A stretch of 49,257 bases of DNA, from NCBI GenBank assembly GCA_022360905.1, contig JAKSBX010000143.1, positions 1 to 49,257 of the forward strand, read 5' to 3'. Below the pieces are notes generated by a model. That model did no database searches and was not told the origin of the DNA. It worked only from the letters and a program-made list of their open reading frames with translations. Source of the stretch: Chromatiales bacterium (GTDB taxonomy: Bacteria; Pseudomonadota; Gammaproteobacteria; Chromatiales; Chromatiaceae). This document shows positions 1-9,463 of this stretch, piece after piece (within the stretch, counting starts at the first letter, position 1; each line of letters starts with the position of its first letter). The position numbers and the translations under genes were made by a program.

Positions 1-3000
1 AGATGGTTCGCGGACAACATCGTTATTCATGGAGATACGCGCCTTGAAGTCGGCGGAGAAAGCGAGATCACCATCTCCGGCAACGGCGGTATCGTACTAA
101 AGGAGGCTGCGACCCTAAACATCGGTGCAAACAGCGTAATTGAAAATTTTATAAGAGGTGATTCCTCCGTAAGGAGCAGCACAGTGAACATCGAACAAGC
201 CACACTTAGATCATCAATCAGCGACATTGGTCGCCTCTCACTCACCGGCTCGCGTCTCGACAGGTCAGGATATATTGCAGCGCATACTCTTATCGCTTTC
301 CACGACAACCAGGGGCGCTGCTCTGAATACTCTTACGGGCGGATTAACTTTAAAACAGCGGAAAAGGAGACGATAGATATCACCAACAACAGACTGCCTG
401 ATTGCGAAGTGAGCCTGGACCTGAGACCAGTAAAATCAAACATCAGGATAAGTAGGAATCAGTTTGGCACCCTCTTTTTGACCGTGGAGCAAAACCTCAA
501 AAAGCTCAACATTGAACAAAACGCCATCGCGTCTTCCCGTAAAAGCAGAGAGAGCCTTAAAGTAGAGTTTTCCGACAACCGGAATATGGAGAAAAAAACC
601 GAAAGGCCGATGACCTCCTACGAACGGGTCATCCGCAACAACGAACTTTTTTACGCAGAGCTGATCAACCCCTCACAAGTGACCATCGAGGAAAACGCGC
701 TTGACCAAGGTTTGACCATTGCGGGACAGGCATACCGCAACAGAATCATCAATAACACCATAGTAAACAGCAGTGATGAGGGCGTTATGTTTATCGGCGA
801 TGAGAACAAGCCGAACAAGCGTGGCGATCTGCCCTTAGGAATAACCCTAACCGCAATTAATAAAACAAGGCGCTCTTCGGGGCGCGTCGAAGAAAACGTT
901 ATTCAGGGAAACACCATTGAGAATAGCTACTACGGGATCGCATTAGTTGCCGCCGAGGAGGCATTCCCAATTGAGAAAAATCTCATCAGGGACAACACGA
1001 TTAAGAACTGTACGACAGGATTTACCCTTAGCGGCGCTGTACAGGAAAATGACATCTTCAACAACCTCCTCGATAAGACCCGGGAGAGAGACATCGAATT
1101 CGCTTCCCCAAAAACTTGCGAGCAGTCGGTCTATTGCACGAATCGCTTTCACACTGCGCCTAAAAAAGAGAAAAACATCCTAGGCGGACCAAAGCTTGGA
1201 GGCAACGCCTGGAGCAAGTACCGACATCTCGATAAAAACGAGGACGGCTTTGGCGATGTACCCAATGAATTCATCTACTCAGGCGAGGGCGCTTTCGGCG
1301 ACCCCTATCCCCTGACCCTTAATCGCCTGACGGTTAACTCGACCCGAGACCTTCCGGACCTGGAGCCCGGCGACGGGCGGTGCGATACGGGCAAGCGCAA
1401 TGCAAACGGAGAACCTGAGTGCACCCTTCGTGCAGCCATTGAAGACACCAACAAAAAGAGAGAGCATGGACACTATCACCAACTTGAGTCAGAAACCGTC
1501 TCTTTTGCAATCCCGAAGAGTGATCCGGGATGTGAAGCATTCCGGGGAAAGCTTATCTGTCGAATCGCCATTGCCGGCAAGCTCCCGCCTATCAGAGCGC
1601 CGATACATATAGACGGAAAGAGCCAGGAGGGTGCGAATTCGGCGAACCATCCACTCATAGAACTCGACTTTGGCGGCGCTCCCCTGCCTCTGGAGGTCAC
1701 CGATTCGGAAATACCTGACTGCGCTCCCAAACTTTCATCGCTGAGCGCCTGTATGTCCTATAGTCAAGAACATTCGGTGATCGATGACGTCGTTCGAAAA
1801 CTAACCGGTATTTCGATTGTAGGCTGCACGAAACGGCACGCCATAGCCGCCATTGAGTTGCCCATCGAGCTGACGGGAAGTCATATCGGCGTCCACAGTT
1901 CGGGAAAGTTGCCACGTCCCGGCAAAAGAAACATCGGAAACGGTGTGCTACTGGTCAACCAGGCTCCTATCTCATCCAGTACTGTTCAAATCGGTAAGGG
2001 TGGAACCGGTAACAACAACGTGATTGCCGGTAACCTCGAAAACGGTGTTGTGCTCTATAACACCCAACATGCGACGATTCAGTGCAACCAGATCGGTATC
2101 CCTGACGGAAACACCGGCACCACTTTTACCGGCAACGGCAAAAACGGCGTGGTCATCTATAAAAGCACGTTCAACACCATCGGATTTCCAATATCAGATT
2201 TTAACAACTGGGACCCGAAGAATTTTAAAGAGTGCGCCTTTGGCGGTCACGGCAACGTAATTTCAAGAAATCGCTGTCACGGTATTATCGTTTCAGGCAA
2301 CTCATCAATAGGAAATTTCATCACCGCCAATAAAATCGGAACCAACCTCCACGGCGATATTGGCCAAAAAGAGAAAGAGCCCGCGACAACCTATCAATAT
2401 GGCAACCACAAGGATGGTATTCACGTCTCTGACCAGGCGACTCAACTCTATATCGGGTATCTGCCAACCTTCCCGCATCCTCCGCTCATCTATCCCGACG
2501 GCTGGGAAAACACCATTGCGGGGAATGGCGAGAACGGTGTTGCCCTGAATGGTGAGAACATTAACCAGGTGGTTATTCGCCGCAACAGTATCTTCGGTAA
2601 CGGCCGCTTGGCGATCGATCTGCAAAAAAATGACCGGATCCTACCCGGAACAAACCATACAGACGGCGTAACACCAAACGATTTTGGCGATCCTGGCATC
2701 CTAGGTGGAAAAAAGGATGATTCCGACGCAGGACCAAACGGCCTGCAAAACTTTCCCGTCGGCATCACCTACAGCTACGATGAAGAGAACAATCTTACCC
2801 GGATCTCCGGCGTTCTCGACGTTCCCGGAGAGATGAAGAACAAGGAGATGATGCTGGACGGTTATTTGATTGATCTGTATGTCAACGACGTTGATTACGA
2901 CAAAGCGTCCCGGCATGGACCGGGGCAACTTCACATCGGCCATTTTTTTCCGAAAAAACGGCGTTTCATCCACCCATTCAAGGGCAAACTCCCAAAGCCG

Positions 3001-4803
3001 CTTCTGAGCGCGACCGCCACCCATATACCCACCAATATAACCTCGGAGTTTTCACCGGTCTGCGGCACCTATCCGGGGGATCCCAAGCCGGACAATCCCG
3101 ACAATGACCAGGACGCCTTATGCGATGTGTGGGAGCTCTATGGCGTGGATTACGACAGCGACGCGAAAGTCGACCTGGATCTCACGGCGCTTGATCAACA
3201 ACGGTCTCCCGATCCCAACCGGAAGGATCTGTTTTTGGAGATTGATTGGGAGGATTGCTCAATACCGAAGAGTAAGGGATGCCATGGAAACAAGTCGCAT
3301 AACGAAAAACCTCAAGAGTCGATGCTGGCCGAGGTTGAAGAGGCGTTTTCCAAGCTCGAAGTTAAAGACGGCCTTGGGGTTCAGTTACATGTGGAATTGA
3401 GCGAAGGCGTGCCGCACAATGAAACGACCCGGCTGACTTACGCCGTTGAAGAAAAGTCCGGCGCAATCAATTGCACGGAGAACAAAGCACATTGCCCAAG
3501 CGGAGACGAGAGCAACTACGCCGTTTCGACCTACTTGGGCAACCCATCCGATCGGCCGTCGCCTGACTGTAACAAAAAGCCGGAGCAAAACAATCTCACG
3601 CCCCAAACGCCAGAGGTCAGTGCCGAAGAGTGCCGAAAGCGATTGGGCGCCAGGGAACTTACCCACCACTATGCGGTGTTTGTCCATCAGGCGGTCAGCT
3701 ATAGAAGCAGTAAGAAAGAGGACGTCAAAATCGGCGGTGCCGCCTATACACCGGGAAACGATTTGATCGTAACCGCCAACACCGATCTCGACAGCTCACA
3801 ACTTGAGGCCTTTCGCTACCGGGAAAACCTGGGGCCAAGCGCATCCTCCGAGCGTGTAATGCGCCACAATATCTCGCGGCACCTGTTTCATGAACTTGGC
3901 CATAACCTCGGTCTGCGTCACGGCGGACACGAGGACTTGAACTGCAAACCGAACTACCTGAGCATCATGAACTACAATTACAATCCACGCTACTTCCCCG
4001 GGGTCCCGCTGGAACTGTCAACCGAAGTGCTGAACGCCTTAAATCCATCGGCGTTAATCGAGAAACACGGCATCAACAGCAAGAGAAAACATTGGCGAGT
4101 CGTCTACAGAACCGCCCCCCTCAATGCCAGCCTGGGAGAGATTGTCGCGACAAAATCGTTTATCGGCAACGACAGCAGGGTTGACTGGAACAACGACGGA
4201 AAGATCGATAACAAGGGATTGATTGTATCTGATGTGACGCGAAATGGTCGATTCTCCTCACTCGAGGCGTGTCCGGGGCTCCTTCCGTACTATCTATTAA
4301 TCGTAAAAAGCAAACCAAACGATCAATACGCAGTGGTTACACTCCAATACGCAGCCGGAAAGGAGGCTGAGCTGAACAATGCGGATATTCGACTTTTCAG
4401 TTTTACAACCGCAAGAAGGCTGAAAGCGGTCGGATCGGTTTCGAATATAAACCAAGTGAAGCTGGGCCTTGTCGAAGCGCGCTTCACAAGCCCCGCAGCC
4501 AAACACTTAAGGCTAAATGGTATGTACCGCTACTATCTCGTTCCCAAGGAACCATTACGCATCGCTGAAAGCCAAAAAGATGCGGAACATCTCATCTTTA
4601 ACTTTCGCGGCTATAAGGGCTTCGAAAAGAATATTCCGGAAGAGCCTGAGCTTTTGCCGCTCGAAGCGCTAAGAGCGTTCGCATTCTCCCGCGACTTTGA
4701 CCGAGACGGCCTGTATGACGGAGAGGATAATTGCCCTGCCATAGCGAATCCGGCACAGGACGACCTTGATGGAGACGGATACGGCAATCGCTGTGATCCC
4801 TGA
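1..4803 (+). CDS. Giant beta-helix / metzincin metallopeptidase, 5' truncated
   Basis: The frame is open from base 1, so the true start lies before the window; a GTG at 184 is only an internal candidate. About 1600 residues are visible. The first two thirds consist of Asn/Gly-rich parallel beta-helix rungs (many N-x-I-x-x-N and GNGxNGV patterns), as in NosD/CASH-type secreted proteins. A metzincin zinc site follows: HELGHNLGLRH at residues 1297-1307 with a Met-turn (SIMNY) near 1323. The C-terminus (about 1565-1600) is a thrombospondin type-3-like Ca-binding repeat with Asp-rich loops, ending NRCDP just before the stop. An EF-like Asp loop also sits near residues 411-419. These features indicate a secreted, calcium-stabilised zinc protease or adhesin; the substrate is unknown. 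No C-terminal sorting helix is visible. The family assignment is firm at domain level, the biological role is not. Confidence 0.85.
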   Translation, partial: RWFADNIVIHGDTRLEVGGESEITISGNGGIVLKEAATLNIGANSVIENFIRGDSSVRSSTVNIEQATLRSSISDIGRLSLTGSRLDRSGYIAAHTLIAFHDNQGRCSEYSYGRINFKTAEKETIDITNNRLPDCEVSLDLRPVKSNIRISRNQFGTLFLTVEQNLKKLNIEQNAIASSRKSRESLKVEFSDNRNMEKKTERPMTSYERVIRNNELFYAELINPSQVTIEENALDQGLTIAGQAYRNRIINNTIVNSSDEGVMFIGDENKPNKRGDLPLGITLTAINKTRRSSGRVEENVIQGNTIENSYYGIALVAAEEAFPIEKNLIRDNTIKNCTTGFTLSGAVQENDIFNNLLDKTRERDIEFASPKTCEQSVYCTNRFHTAPKKEKNILGGPKLGGNAWSKYRHLDKNEDGFGDVPNEFIYSGEGAFGDPYPLTLNRLTVNSTRDLPDLEPGDGRCDTGKRNANGEPECTLRAAIEDTNKKREHGHYHQLESETVSFAIPKSDPGCEAFRGKLICRIAIAGKLPPIRAPIHIDGKSQEGANSANHPLIELDFGGAPLPLEVTDSEIPDCAPKLSSLSACMSYSQEHSVIDDVVRKLTGISIVGCTKRHAIAAIELPIELTGSHIGVHSSGKLPRPGKRNIGNGVLLVNQAPISSSTVQIGKGGTGNNNVIAGNLENGVVLYNTQHATIQCNQIGIPDGNTGTTFTGNGKNGVVIYKSTFNTIGFPISDFNNWDPKNFKECAFGGHGNVISRNRCHGIIVSGNSSIGNFITANKIGTNLHGDIGQKEKEPATTYQYGNHKDGIHVSDQATQLYIGYLPTFPHPPLIYPDGWENTIAGNGENGVALNGENINQVVIRRNSIFGNGRLAIDLQKNDRILPGTNHTDGVTPNDFGDPGILGGKKDDSDAGPNGLQNFPVGITYSYDEENNLTRISGVLDVPGEMKNKEMMLDGYLIDLYVNDVDYDKASRHGPGQLHIGHFFPKKRRFIHPFKGKLPKPLLSATATHIPTNITSEFSPVCGTYPGDPKPDNPDNDQDALCDVWELYGVDYDSDAKVDLDLTALDQQRSPDPNRKDLFLEIDWEDCSIPKSKGCHGNKSHNEKPQESMLAEVEEAFSKLEVKDGLGVQLHVELSEGVPHNETTRLTYAVEEKSGAINCTENKAHCPSGDESNYAVSTYLGNPSDRPSPDCNKKPEQNNLTPQTPEVSAEECRKRLGARELTHHYAVFVHQAVSYRSSKKEDVKIGGAAYTPGNDLIVTANTDLDSSQLEAFRYRENLGPSASSERVMRHNISRHLFHELGHNLGLRHGGHEDLNCKPNYLSIMNYNYNPRYFPGVPLELSTEVLNALNPSALIEKHGINSKRKHWRVVYRTAPLNASLGEIVATKSFIGNDSRVDWNNDGKIDNKGLIVSDVTRNGRFSSLEACPGLLPYYLLIVKSKPNDQYAVVTLQYAAGKEAELNNADIRLFSFTTARRLKAVGSVSNINQVKLGLVEARFTSPAAKHLRLNGMYRYYLVPKEPLRIAESQKDAEHLIFNFRGYKGFEKNIPEEPELLPLEALRAFAFSRDFDRDGLYDGEDNCPAIANPAQDDLDGDGYGNRCDP

Positions 4804-4816
4804 GATTGTCTCAGGG
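4798..4816 (+). terminator. Hairpin over the stop codon of the beta-helix gene
   Basis: A perfect 8-bp stem (CCCTGAGA / TCTCAGGG) with a 3-nt TTG loop overlaps the TGA stop. No T tract follows, so it could slow decay or act as a weak terminator rather than a classic intrinsic terminator. Confidence 0.4.
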
Positions 4817-4893
4817 GTATAGAACATATACACACCCCACCGGCCGTACACTCTATAAATCAGTTTCCGGTTGCTACCTGCTGATCGGCCCTT

Positions 4894-4930
4894 ACCCAGT
4901 TTTGACTGGTTTGTATAGTACTGGGTTTTT
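4894..4930 (+). terminator. Possible intrinsic terminator with T5 tail
   Basis: The arms ACCCAGT (4894-4900) and ACTGGGT (4920-4926) can pair, and the right arm runs into five T residues. A competing shorter hairpin (CCAGT/ACTGG, 4896-4909) lies inside. The loop is long (19 nt), so confidence is low. Confidence 0.3.
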
Positions 4931-5244
4931 ACACCGCTCCACGCGGTAAGCAACAGCAGGATAGGTTGCTTGGTGGCTTGTTGTGAAAGCAAGCTGGAGA
5001 GCCAAAAAGGCAGTGGAAGAGGGGGGGTATAACATCTACGCTGGCGCCGGCGCCTGTACTGAGATACCCGGCTGCTCACTCTGTAAGGGTAATCTGGCGC
5101 ATATCGCCGCAGGCTCCACAGCGGTTTGACCTCAATCCGTAACTTCCCCAGCCGTCTGGGGCAGTACTCTGACGTTTTCCTCGCCAGCTTACCGTTTATT
5201 CAGCCGTCCTGGATTTTGTACAGCTTGCGGGAGATGCGGAGTAG
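4924..5244 (+). pseudogene. acnB: acnB (aconitate hydratase B) C-terminal remnant
   Basis: Reading three frames in turn recovers the C-terminal part of aconitase B. WLV...AKKAVEEGGYNIYAGAG and then TEIPGCSLCKGN lie in one frame (about 4974-5129), matching the PGCSLCMGNQARV cluster-ligand region. A TGA follows. A one-base deletion there shifts to TSIRNFPSRLG (about 5130-5162), the counterpart of the family motif STSTRNFPNRLG, then DVFLAS. A further shift gives AVL and a stop at 5242. Upstream frames (4924 onward) suggest a decayed GHFRAAGK-like segment. At least two frameshifts and the lack of any start make it non-coding. It is a fragment of a gene usually about 860 codons long; the working aconitase must be elsewhere. 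Identification rests on recalled family motifs. Confidence 0.75.
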
Positions 5245-5310
5245 CTAAAACAAGCTGGTACCGATTTTCGTAGTTCGGAAATTACGAATTATATCCGTTG
5301 GATTTTCGAA

Positions 5311-5339
5311 TTATTTTTCATATCTTGAAAGCGTATAAT
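5311..5339 (+). promoter_or_regulatory. Putative sigma70-type promoter for the first usp gene
   Basis: A perfect TATAAT is at 5334-5339 in an AT-rich stretch 70 bp before the usp start. The best 17-bp-spaced -35 candidate is a poor TTATTT (5311-5316), so activator help or another sigma factor is possible. Confidence 0.4.
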
Positions 5340-5408
5340 TAAGTTAAAGGAAGCGATCGTGTAAACATTCACGACCCTTTTCAAACAACTTCTCATGGAC
5401 TGAATCTA

Positions 5409-6386
5409 ATGAAGAGATTTAAAAATATTCTCTGTGTGGTAGAGCTTGAAGAGGTAAGCGAGCCTATTCTGGAACGAGCTGCCAGTCTGGCAAAAAACAA
5501 TCAAGCCAGACTGACCGTTATCACAGTAGTCGAGCGGGTCACAGCTGGTATCAGGATGCCGGACGGAGGCCCTATTTCCGCCGATCTGCAGGCTGCAATC
5601 GTTAACGATCATATGCAGAAACTGGAAAAACTGGCCGAACCTTACGGTGATAGGGTTGAGGTTAACGTTCTGGTAGGCACGCCTTTCCTAGAGATTATTC
5701 GTGAAGTTTTACGCAACCAGCGTGATCTCGTAATCAAGATACCCGAGCATCAGGATTGGTTAGACCGGTTGTTTGGTAGTGATGACATGCATCTGCTACG
5801 CAAATGTCCTTGCCCAATATGGCTTATCAAGCCTCATGCAGCAAAAACTCACCGATGCGTACTGGCGGCCGTCGATGTCGGTGAAATATATCCATCAGAT
5901 GAGCAAAAACCTAGGCACGCACTTAACCGGCAGATTCTAGAAATGGCCAGTTCTCTGGCGTTGTCCGACTTTGCTGATCTACATGTGGTTCACGTATGGG
6001 ACGCGATTGGTGAGAGCGCCATGCAAAACAGTGCATTCATGAGGCGTCCTGAAAAGGAGGTCGCTGCCTATGTTGAGGAAGTTAGGCGACATCATGCGGA
6101 CAGCCTGCAAAGCCTGATAAGGGAGACTACCTCCAATTTAGGTCAAGATGCCATAGACTATCTTAAACCGAAAATTCATCTGGTTAAGGGTTGGGCTCGT
6201 GAGGAGGTTCCGTTACTGGCCCAACAGATAGATGCCGATCTCGTTGTTATGGGAACTGTTGCTCGCACCGGCGTTTCAGGTTTCTTCATGGGTAACACGG
6301 CGGAGACAATTCTGAACCAGATTGACTGCTCGGTACTTGCGATCAAGCCACCTGGCTTCAAAACACCGGTGATGTTAGAGGAGTGA
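5409..6386 (+). CDS. Tandem universal stress protein, UspE-like
   Basis: This 325-residue protein has two UspA folds back to back, about residues 1-150 and 155-325, as in UspE. The second domain carries the nucleotide-binding signature (MGTVARTGVSGFFMGNTAETI), with the usual G-x2-G-x9-G-S/T arrangement partly modified. It begins MKRFKNILCVV and aligns end to end with the product at 8263-9252. Cytoplasmic Usp proteins bind ATP/AMP and modulate stress, motility or respiratory state. It is followed after 59 bp by a small ORF and then the Kef antiporter, suggesting one stress operon. The ATG at 5409 lies 70 bp downstream of a TATAAT box. Family is certain; ligand and target are unknown. Confidence 0.92.
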   Translation: MKRFKNILCVVELEEVSEPILERAASLAKNNQARLTVITVVERVTAGIRMPDGGPISADLQAAIVNDHMQKLEKLAEPYGDRVEVNVLVGTPFLEIIREVLRNQRDLVIKIPEHQDWLDRLFGSDDMHLLRKCPCPIWLIKPHAAKTHRCVLAAVDVGEIYPSDEQKPRHALNRQILEMASSLALSDFADLHVVHVWDAIGESAMQNSAFMRRPEKEVAAYVEEVRRHHADSLQSLIRETTSNLGQDAIDYLKPKIHLVKGWAREEVPLLAQQIDADLVVMGTVARTGVSGFFMGNTAETILNQIDCSVLAIKPPGFKTPVMLEE

Positions 6387-6445
6387 TTGGTTAAAAGTTA
6401 GCTTTTGGTGTTTCGGTCTGCCAGAAGTGGGGAGGCGAATCCAAG

Positions 6446-6574
6446 GTGATAGCCAATATCGAGGATCAGTCGGTGTTCGCTTTAACTGAACATGACCGCC
6501 GGATTCTCCATGAACTCATCGTGACAGCTACGGGTAACGGTGGCAGGCAAACATGGAACGAGGCTAAACAGTGA
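6446..6574 (+). CDS. Small ORF translationally coupled to the Kef gene
   Basis: A 42-codon frame starts with GTG at 6446, has a good GGAGG ribosome site at 6431-6435, and ends with TGA overlapping the GTG start of the antiporter (GTGA at 6571-6574). The peptide is mostly hydrophilic (N-terminus MIANIEDQSVFALTEHDRR) with no recognised domain. The arrangement suggests a leader or coupling peptide, but coding status rests only on the ribosome site and the overlap. Confidence 0.4.
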   Translation: MIANIEDQSVFALTEHDRRILHELIVTATGNGGRQTWNEAKQ

Positions 6575-8238
6575 ATATCTTCCCGGACGCTTTCACCGAG
6601 ATGGCGGTGTTGTTGCTGTTCGCGGCAGCTGTGGGGACGCTGGGTATACGCTTGCGGCAGCCGTTGATTGTCGCGTTTCTGGTCGTGGGTATATTGGTCG
6701 GCCCGTCGGTGCTCGGTTGGGTCAGTGCGAACGACCAGATCGATTTGCTGGCGAAGTTCGGTATTACGCTCCTGCTGTTTGTTGTGGGCTTGAAGCTGGA
6801 CCTGCATATTATCCGTACCATGGGGCCGGTGGCCCTGGCGACGGGGCTCGGTCAGGTGCTATTCACCAGCGTTGTCGGTTACCTGATCGGTTACGCCTTT
6901 GGTATGACGATGATCACAGCATTGTACGTCGCTGTCGCATTGACGTTCTCCAGCACCATCATTATTGTCAAACTGCTTTCCGACAAGCGCGAGGTGGATA
7001 CGCTGCATGGTCGGATCGCGCTGGGTTTCCTGATCGTGCAGGATCTGGTGGTGGTGTTGGTGATGATCGGGCTCAATGCACTGAATGTACCCGGTGAAGT
7101 CTCGGTGGCGCAGGCAGCATTTGCCGTGCTGGTCAAGGGGGCCGGGTTTCTGTTGTTCGTTGGGCTGGCGATGCGCTACCTGCTACCGCGGTTGCTCCAC
7201 ATGCTGTCTCACTCCCAAGAGCTGCTGGTGTTGTTCGGTATCGCTTGGGGACTGGCGCTGGCCGCACTCGGTGTCATGCTCGGATTCAGTAAAGAGGTGG
7301 GCGCCTTTGTCGCAGGCGTTTCACTGGCTTCTACGCCTTACCGGGATGCACTTGGCGCACGTCTCACCAGTGTGCGCGATTTCTTGCTGTTGTTTTTCTT
7401 TCTCGATCTTGGGGCAAACCTTGACTTGGGGCTGCTGGGCGCGCAGCTGGTGGAATCGGTGGTATTTTCGCTGTTCGTTCTGGTCGGTAACCCGCTCATC
7501 GTCATGATCATCATGGGTCTACTGGGTTATCGCAGTCGTACCGGGTTTCTGGCCGGGCTCACGGTGGCGCAGATCAGTGAGTTCTCTTTGATCCTGGGGG
7601 CGCTGGGTCTGAGCCTCGGCCATATCAGTGCCGAGACCATGGGTCTGATAACCCTGGTCGGGTTGATCACCATCAGCGCCTCTACATACATGATCATCTA
7701 TTCGCATCCGCTGTATGAGCGCCTTGCGCCCTGGCTCGGAGTCTTCGAACGTCGACAACCTCACCGGGAGGCCGAGCAAGAAAATGTGCCGGATGATGCC
7801 GTGCCGCTGGTCGTGCTGTTCGGGCTGGGGCGTTACGGTAACGGCATTGCCCGAACCTTGCGTGAGCGGGGCTGGCGGGTGCTCGGTGTCGATTTCAACC
7901 CGGACCTGGTTCGCGTGGGGGACCCCACTGGACACCCGGTTATGTTCGGGGATGTCGAAGATCCGGAGTTTATCGCGACATTGCCGCTTGGACGGACCCA
8001 CTGGGTAGTGAGTACAGCGCGTGAACGCCATGTCAATCTATCGCTTCTCCACTCGCTACGTAGTCTCGACTACAGCGGCCGGATCGCTATTACAGCGCAA
8101 GCGCTGGATGATGCCGCCAGATTGGAACAGGCGGGCGCTGATCTGATTCTGGTGCCATACGCGGATGCCGCCAGCGAGGCGGCTGATCGCATCATGGGAC
8201 CGGACTTTGTGCGACAAACGTTACAGGAGCATCACTGA
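6571..8238 (+). CDS. Kef/CPA2-type cation:proton antiporter with RCK domain
   Basis: A 555-residue membrane protein. The first ~385 residues form about 12 hydrophobic helices of the Na/H exchanger (CPA2) fold. From about residue 410 a TrkA-N/RCK nucleotide-binding domain begins with the Rossmann motif GLGRYG followed by VDFNPDLV. It probably exchanges K+ or Na+ for protons at the inner membrane, gated by NAD(H) or another ligand. The GTG start overlaps the stop of a 42-codon ORF. It is flanked on both sides by UspE-like genes, a link that suggests Usp-dependent or stress-dependent control of ion flux. Ion specificity cannot be read from the sequence, and no glutathione-gating partner (KefF/KefG) is adjacent. 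Confidence 0.88.
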   Translation: MNIFPDAFTEMAVLLLFAAAVGTLGIRLRQPLIVAFLVVGILVGPSVLGWVSANDQIDLLAKFGITLLLFVVGLKLDLHIIRTMGPVALATGLGQVLFTSVVGYLIGYAFGMTMITALYVAVALTFSSTIIIVKLLSDKREVDTLHGRIALGFLIVQDLVVVLVMIGLNALNVPGEVSVAQAAFAVLVKGAGFLLFVGLAMRYLLPRLLHMLSHSQELLVLFGIAWGLALAALGVMLGFSKEVGAFVAGVSLASTPYRDALGARLTSVRDFLLLFFFLDLGANLDLGLLGAQLVESVVFSLFVLVGNPLIVMIIMGLLGYRSRTGFLAGLTVAQISEFSLILGALGLSLGHISAETMGLITLVGLITISASTYMIIYSHPLYERLAPWLGVFERRQPHREAEQENVPDDAVPLVVLFGLGRYGNGIARTLRERGWRVLGVDFNPDLVRVGDPTGHPVMFGDVEDPEFIATLPLGRTHWVVSTARERHVNLSLLHSLRSLDYSGRIAITAQALDDAARLEQAGADLILVPYADAASEAADRIMGPDFVRQTLQEHH

Positions 8239-8262
8239 TGACTTCCTACGGAGGTGAATGAG

Positions 8263-9252
8263 ATGCAGCGATTCAAAAAGATACTTTGTGTTATGGAGCA
8301 TGGGGAGGCCAGTAAACCTGCATTGGAAAGGGCAGTGGCACTAGCTGGAAACAATCAGGCTGAACTGATGGTTGTGGGTGTGACCCCAGATCTGCCGGGC
8401 GGAATCGGCATGCTCGAGACCGGCCCGGTTTCCCAGGATCTGCAGGCTGCCATGATGAGTGAGCAAGAAGCCAGGATCCTGTCGCTGCTTAAGCCTTACC
8501 GCCAAAGGCTCGATATCAAGCATGGTGTTTTGACAGGTACTTCTTTTCTCGAGGTCGTCCGGGCGGTATTGCGCGATGGGCATGACCTGGTGATCAAGTG
8601 TCCCGAATCGCCGAGCTGGCTGAGCCGTTTTTTCTCCGGTGATGATATGCACCTGTTGCGTAAGTGTCCCTGCCCGGTTTGGCTGGTCAAACCCGAGACG
8701 CCGACAACCTACCGGCGAATCCTTGCGGCTGTGGATGTCAATGATGGTTACCCGGCAAAGGAACTGGAAACGCGCCACCTCTTGAATGTTCAGATACTGC
8801 AAATGGCGGCCTCTTTAGCGATCTCGGAATCCGCGGAGTTGCATGTTGTGCATGCTTGGGAGTCGATGAGGGAGTTGGTCAGCGCTTTTATGGTTTCGTC
8901 GGATTTTTCTGGAGAGAATATGGCTGTCGATCTTCAACAGGAACGGCGTCAGCAACAGCAATTGCTTGACGCATTAATTAGCAAAATCAGAGCCGAGAAC
9001 GCAAGTGTACGGGATGCGCTGGATTATCTGCAACCACTCACCCATTTGTTAAAAGGGGCTGCGCGCCAGGAGATTCCAGCGTTGGCCAATCGGCTGCAAG
9101 TCGATTGCATCATCATGGGCACCGTGGCGCGCACGGGCATCCGTGGTTTTATTATGGGCAATACGGCGGAGACCATTCTCGAGCAGATCGACTGTTCGGT
9201 ACTGGCGATCAAGCCGGTCGGATTTGTTACGCCGGTTACGTTGGAAGATTGA
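8263..9252 (+). CDS. Second tandem universal stress protein, UspE-like
   Basis: This is a 329-residue paralogue of the product at 5409-6386 with the same two-domain layout and the same C-terminal signature (GTVARTGIRGFIMGNTAE). I chose ATG 8263 because it aligns with the paralogue (MQRFKKILCVM versus MKRFKNILCVV) and has a GGAGGTGA ribosome site 5 nt upstream; the GTG at 8254 lies inside that site. It starts 24 bp after the Kef stop and is probably co-transcribed with it. Two closely similar Usp proteins around one antiporter suggest local duplication. The likely role is nucleotide-dependent stress signalling in the cytoplasm. Confidence 0.9.
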   Translation: MQRFKKILCVMEHGEASKPALERAVALAGNNQAELMVVGVTPDLPGGIGMLETGPVSQDLQAAMMSEQEARILSLLKPYRQRLDIKHGVLTGTSFLEVVRAVLRDGHDLVIKCPESPSWLSRFFSGDDMHLLRKCPCPVWLVKPETPTTYRRILAAVDVNDGYPAKELETRHLLNVQILQMAASLAISESAELHVVHAWESMRELVSAFMVSSDFSGENMAVDLQQERRQQQQLLDALISKIRAENASVRDALDYLQPLTHLLKGAARQEIPALANRLQVDCIIMGTVARTGIRGFIMGNTAETILEQIDCSVLAIKPVGFVTPVTLED

Positions 9253-9463
9253 TGATTGAAGATGGCAGAAGGTGTATGTGTACACATGTAAAAACATAGA
9301 ACTCTAAGCAAAGTCGGTATAAATAGATGATTTCAGTTATCTCCTAATTAAGACTAGGTCATAATTGGGCGGTTCTCTAAATGCAGCGTCTCGTCTACAA
9401 TTCCCTGGAATAGCAGTAAAGTTGTACCTACAGTGAAACCTACAAAATGAGAGGATAATAACA

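Noticed and set aside
9254..9463. CueR-type copper promoter before the Csp-like gene
   Set aside because: Only a short ATTCC-CT-GGAAT palindrome is present, without the 19-bp spaced -35/-10 boxes expected.
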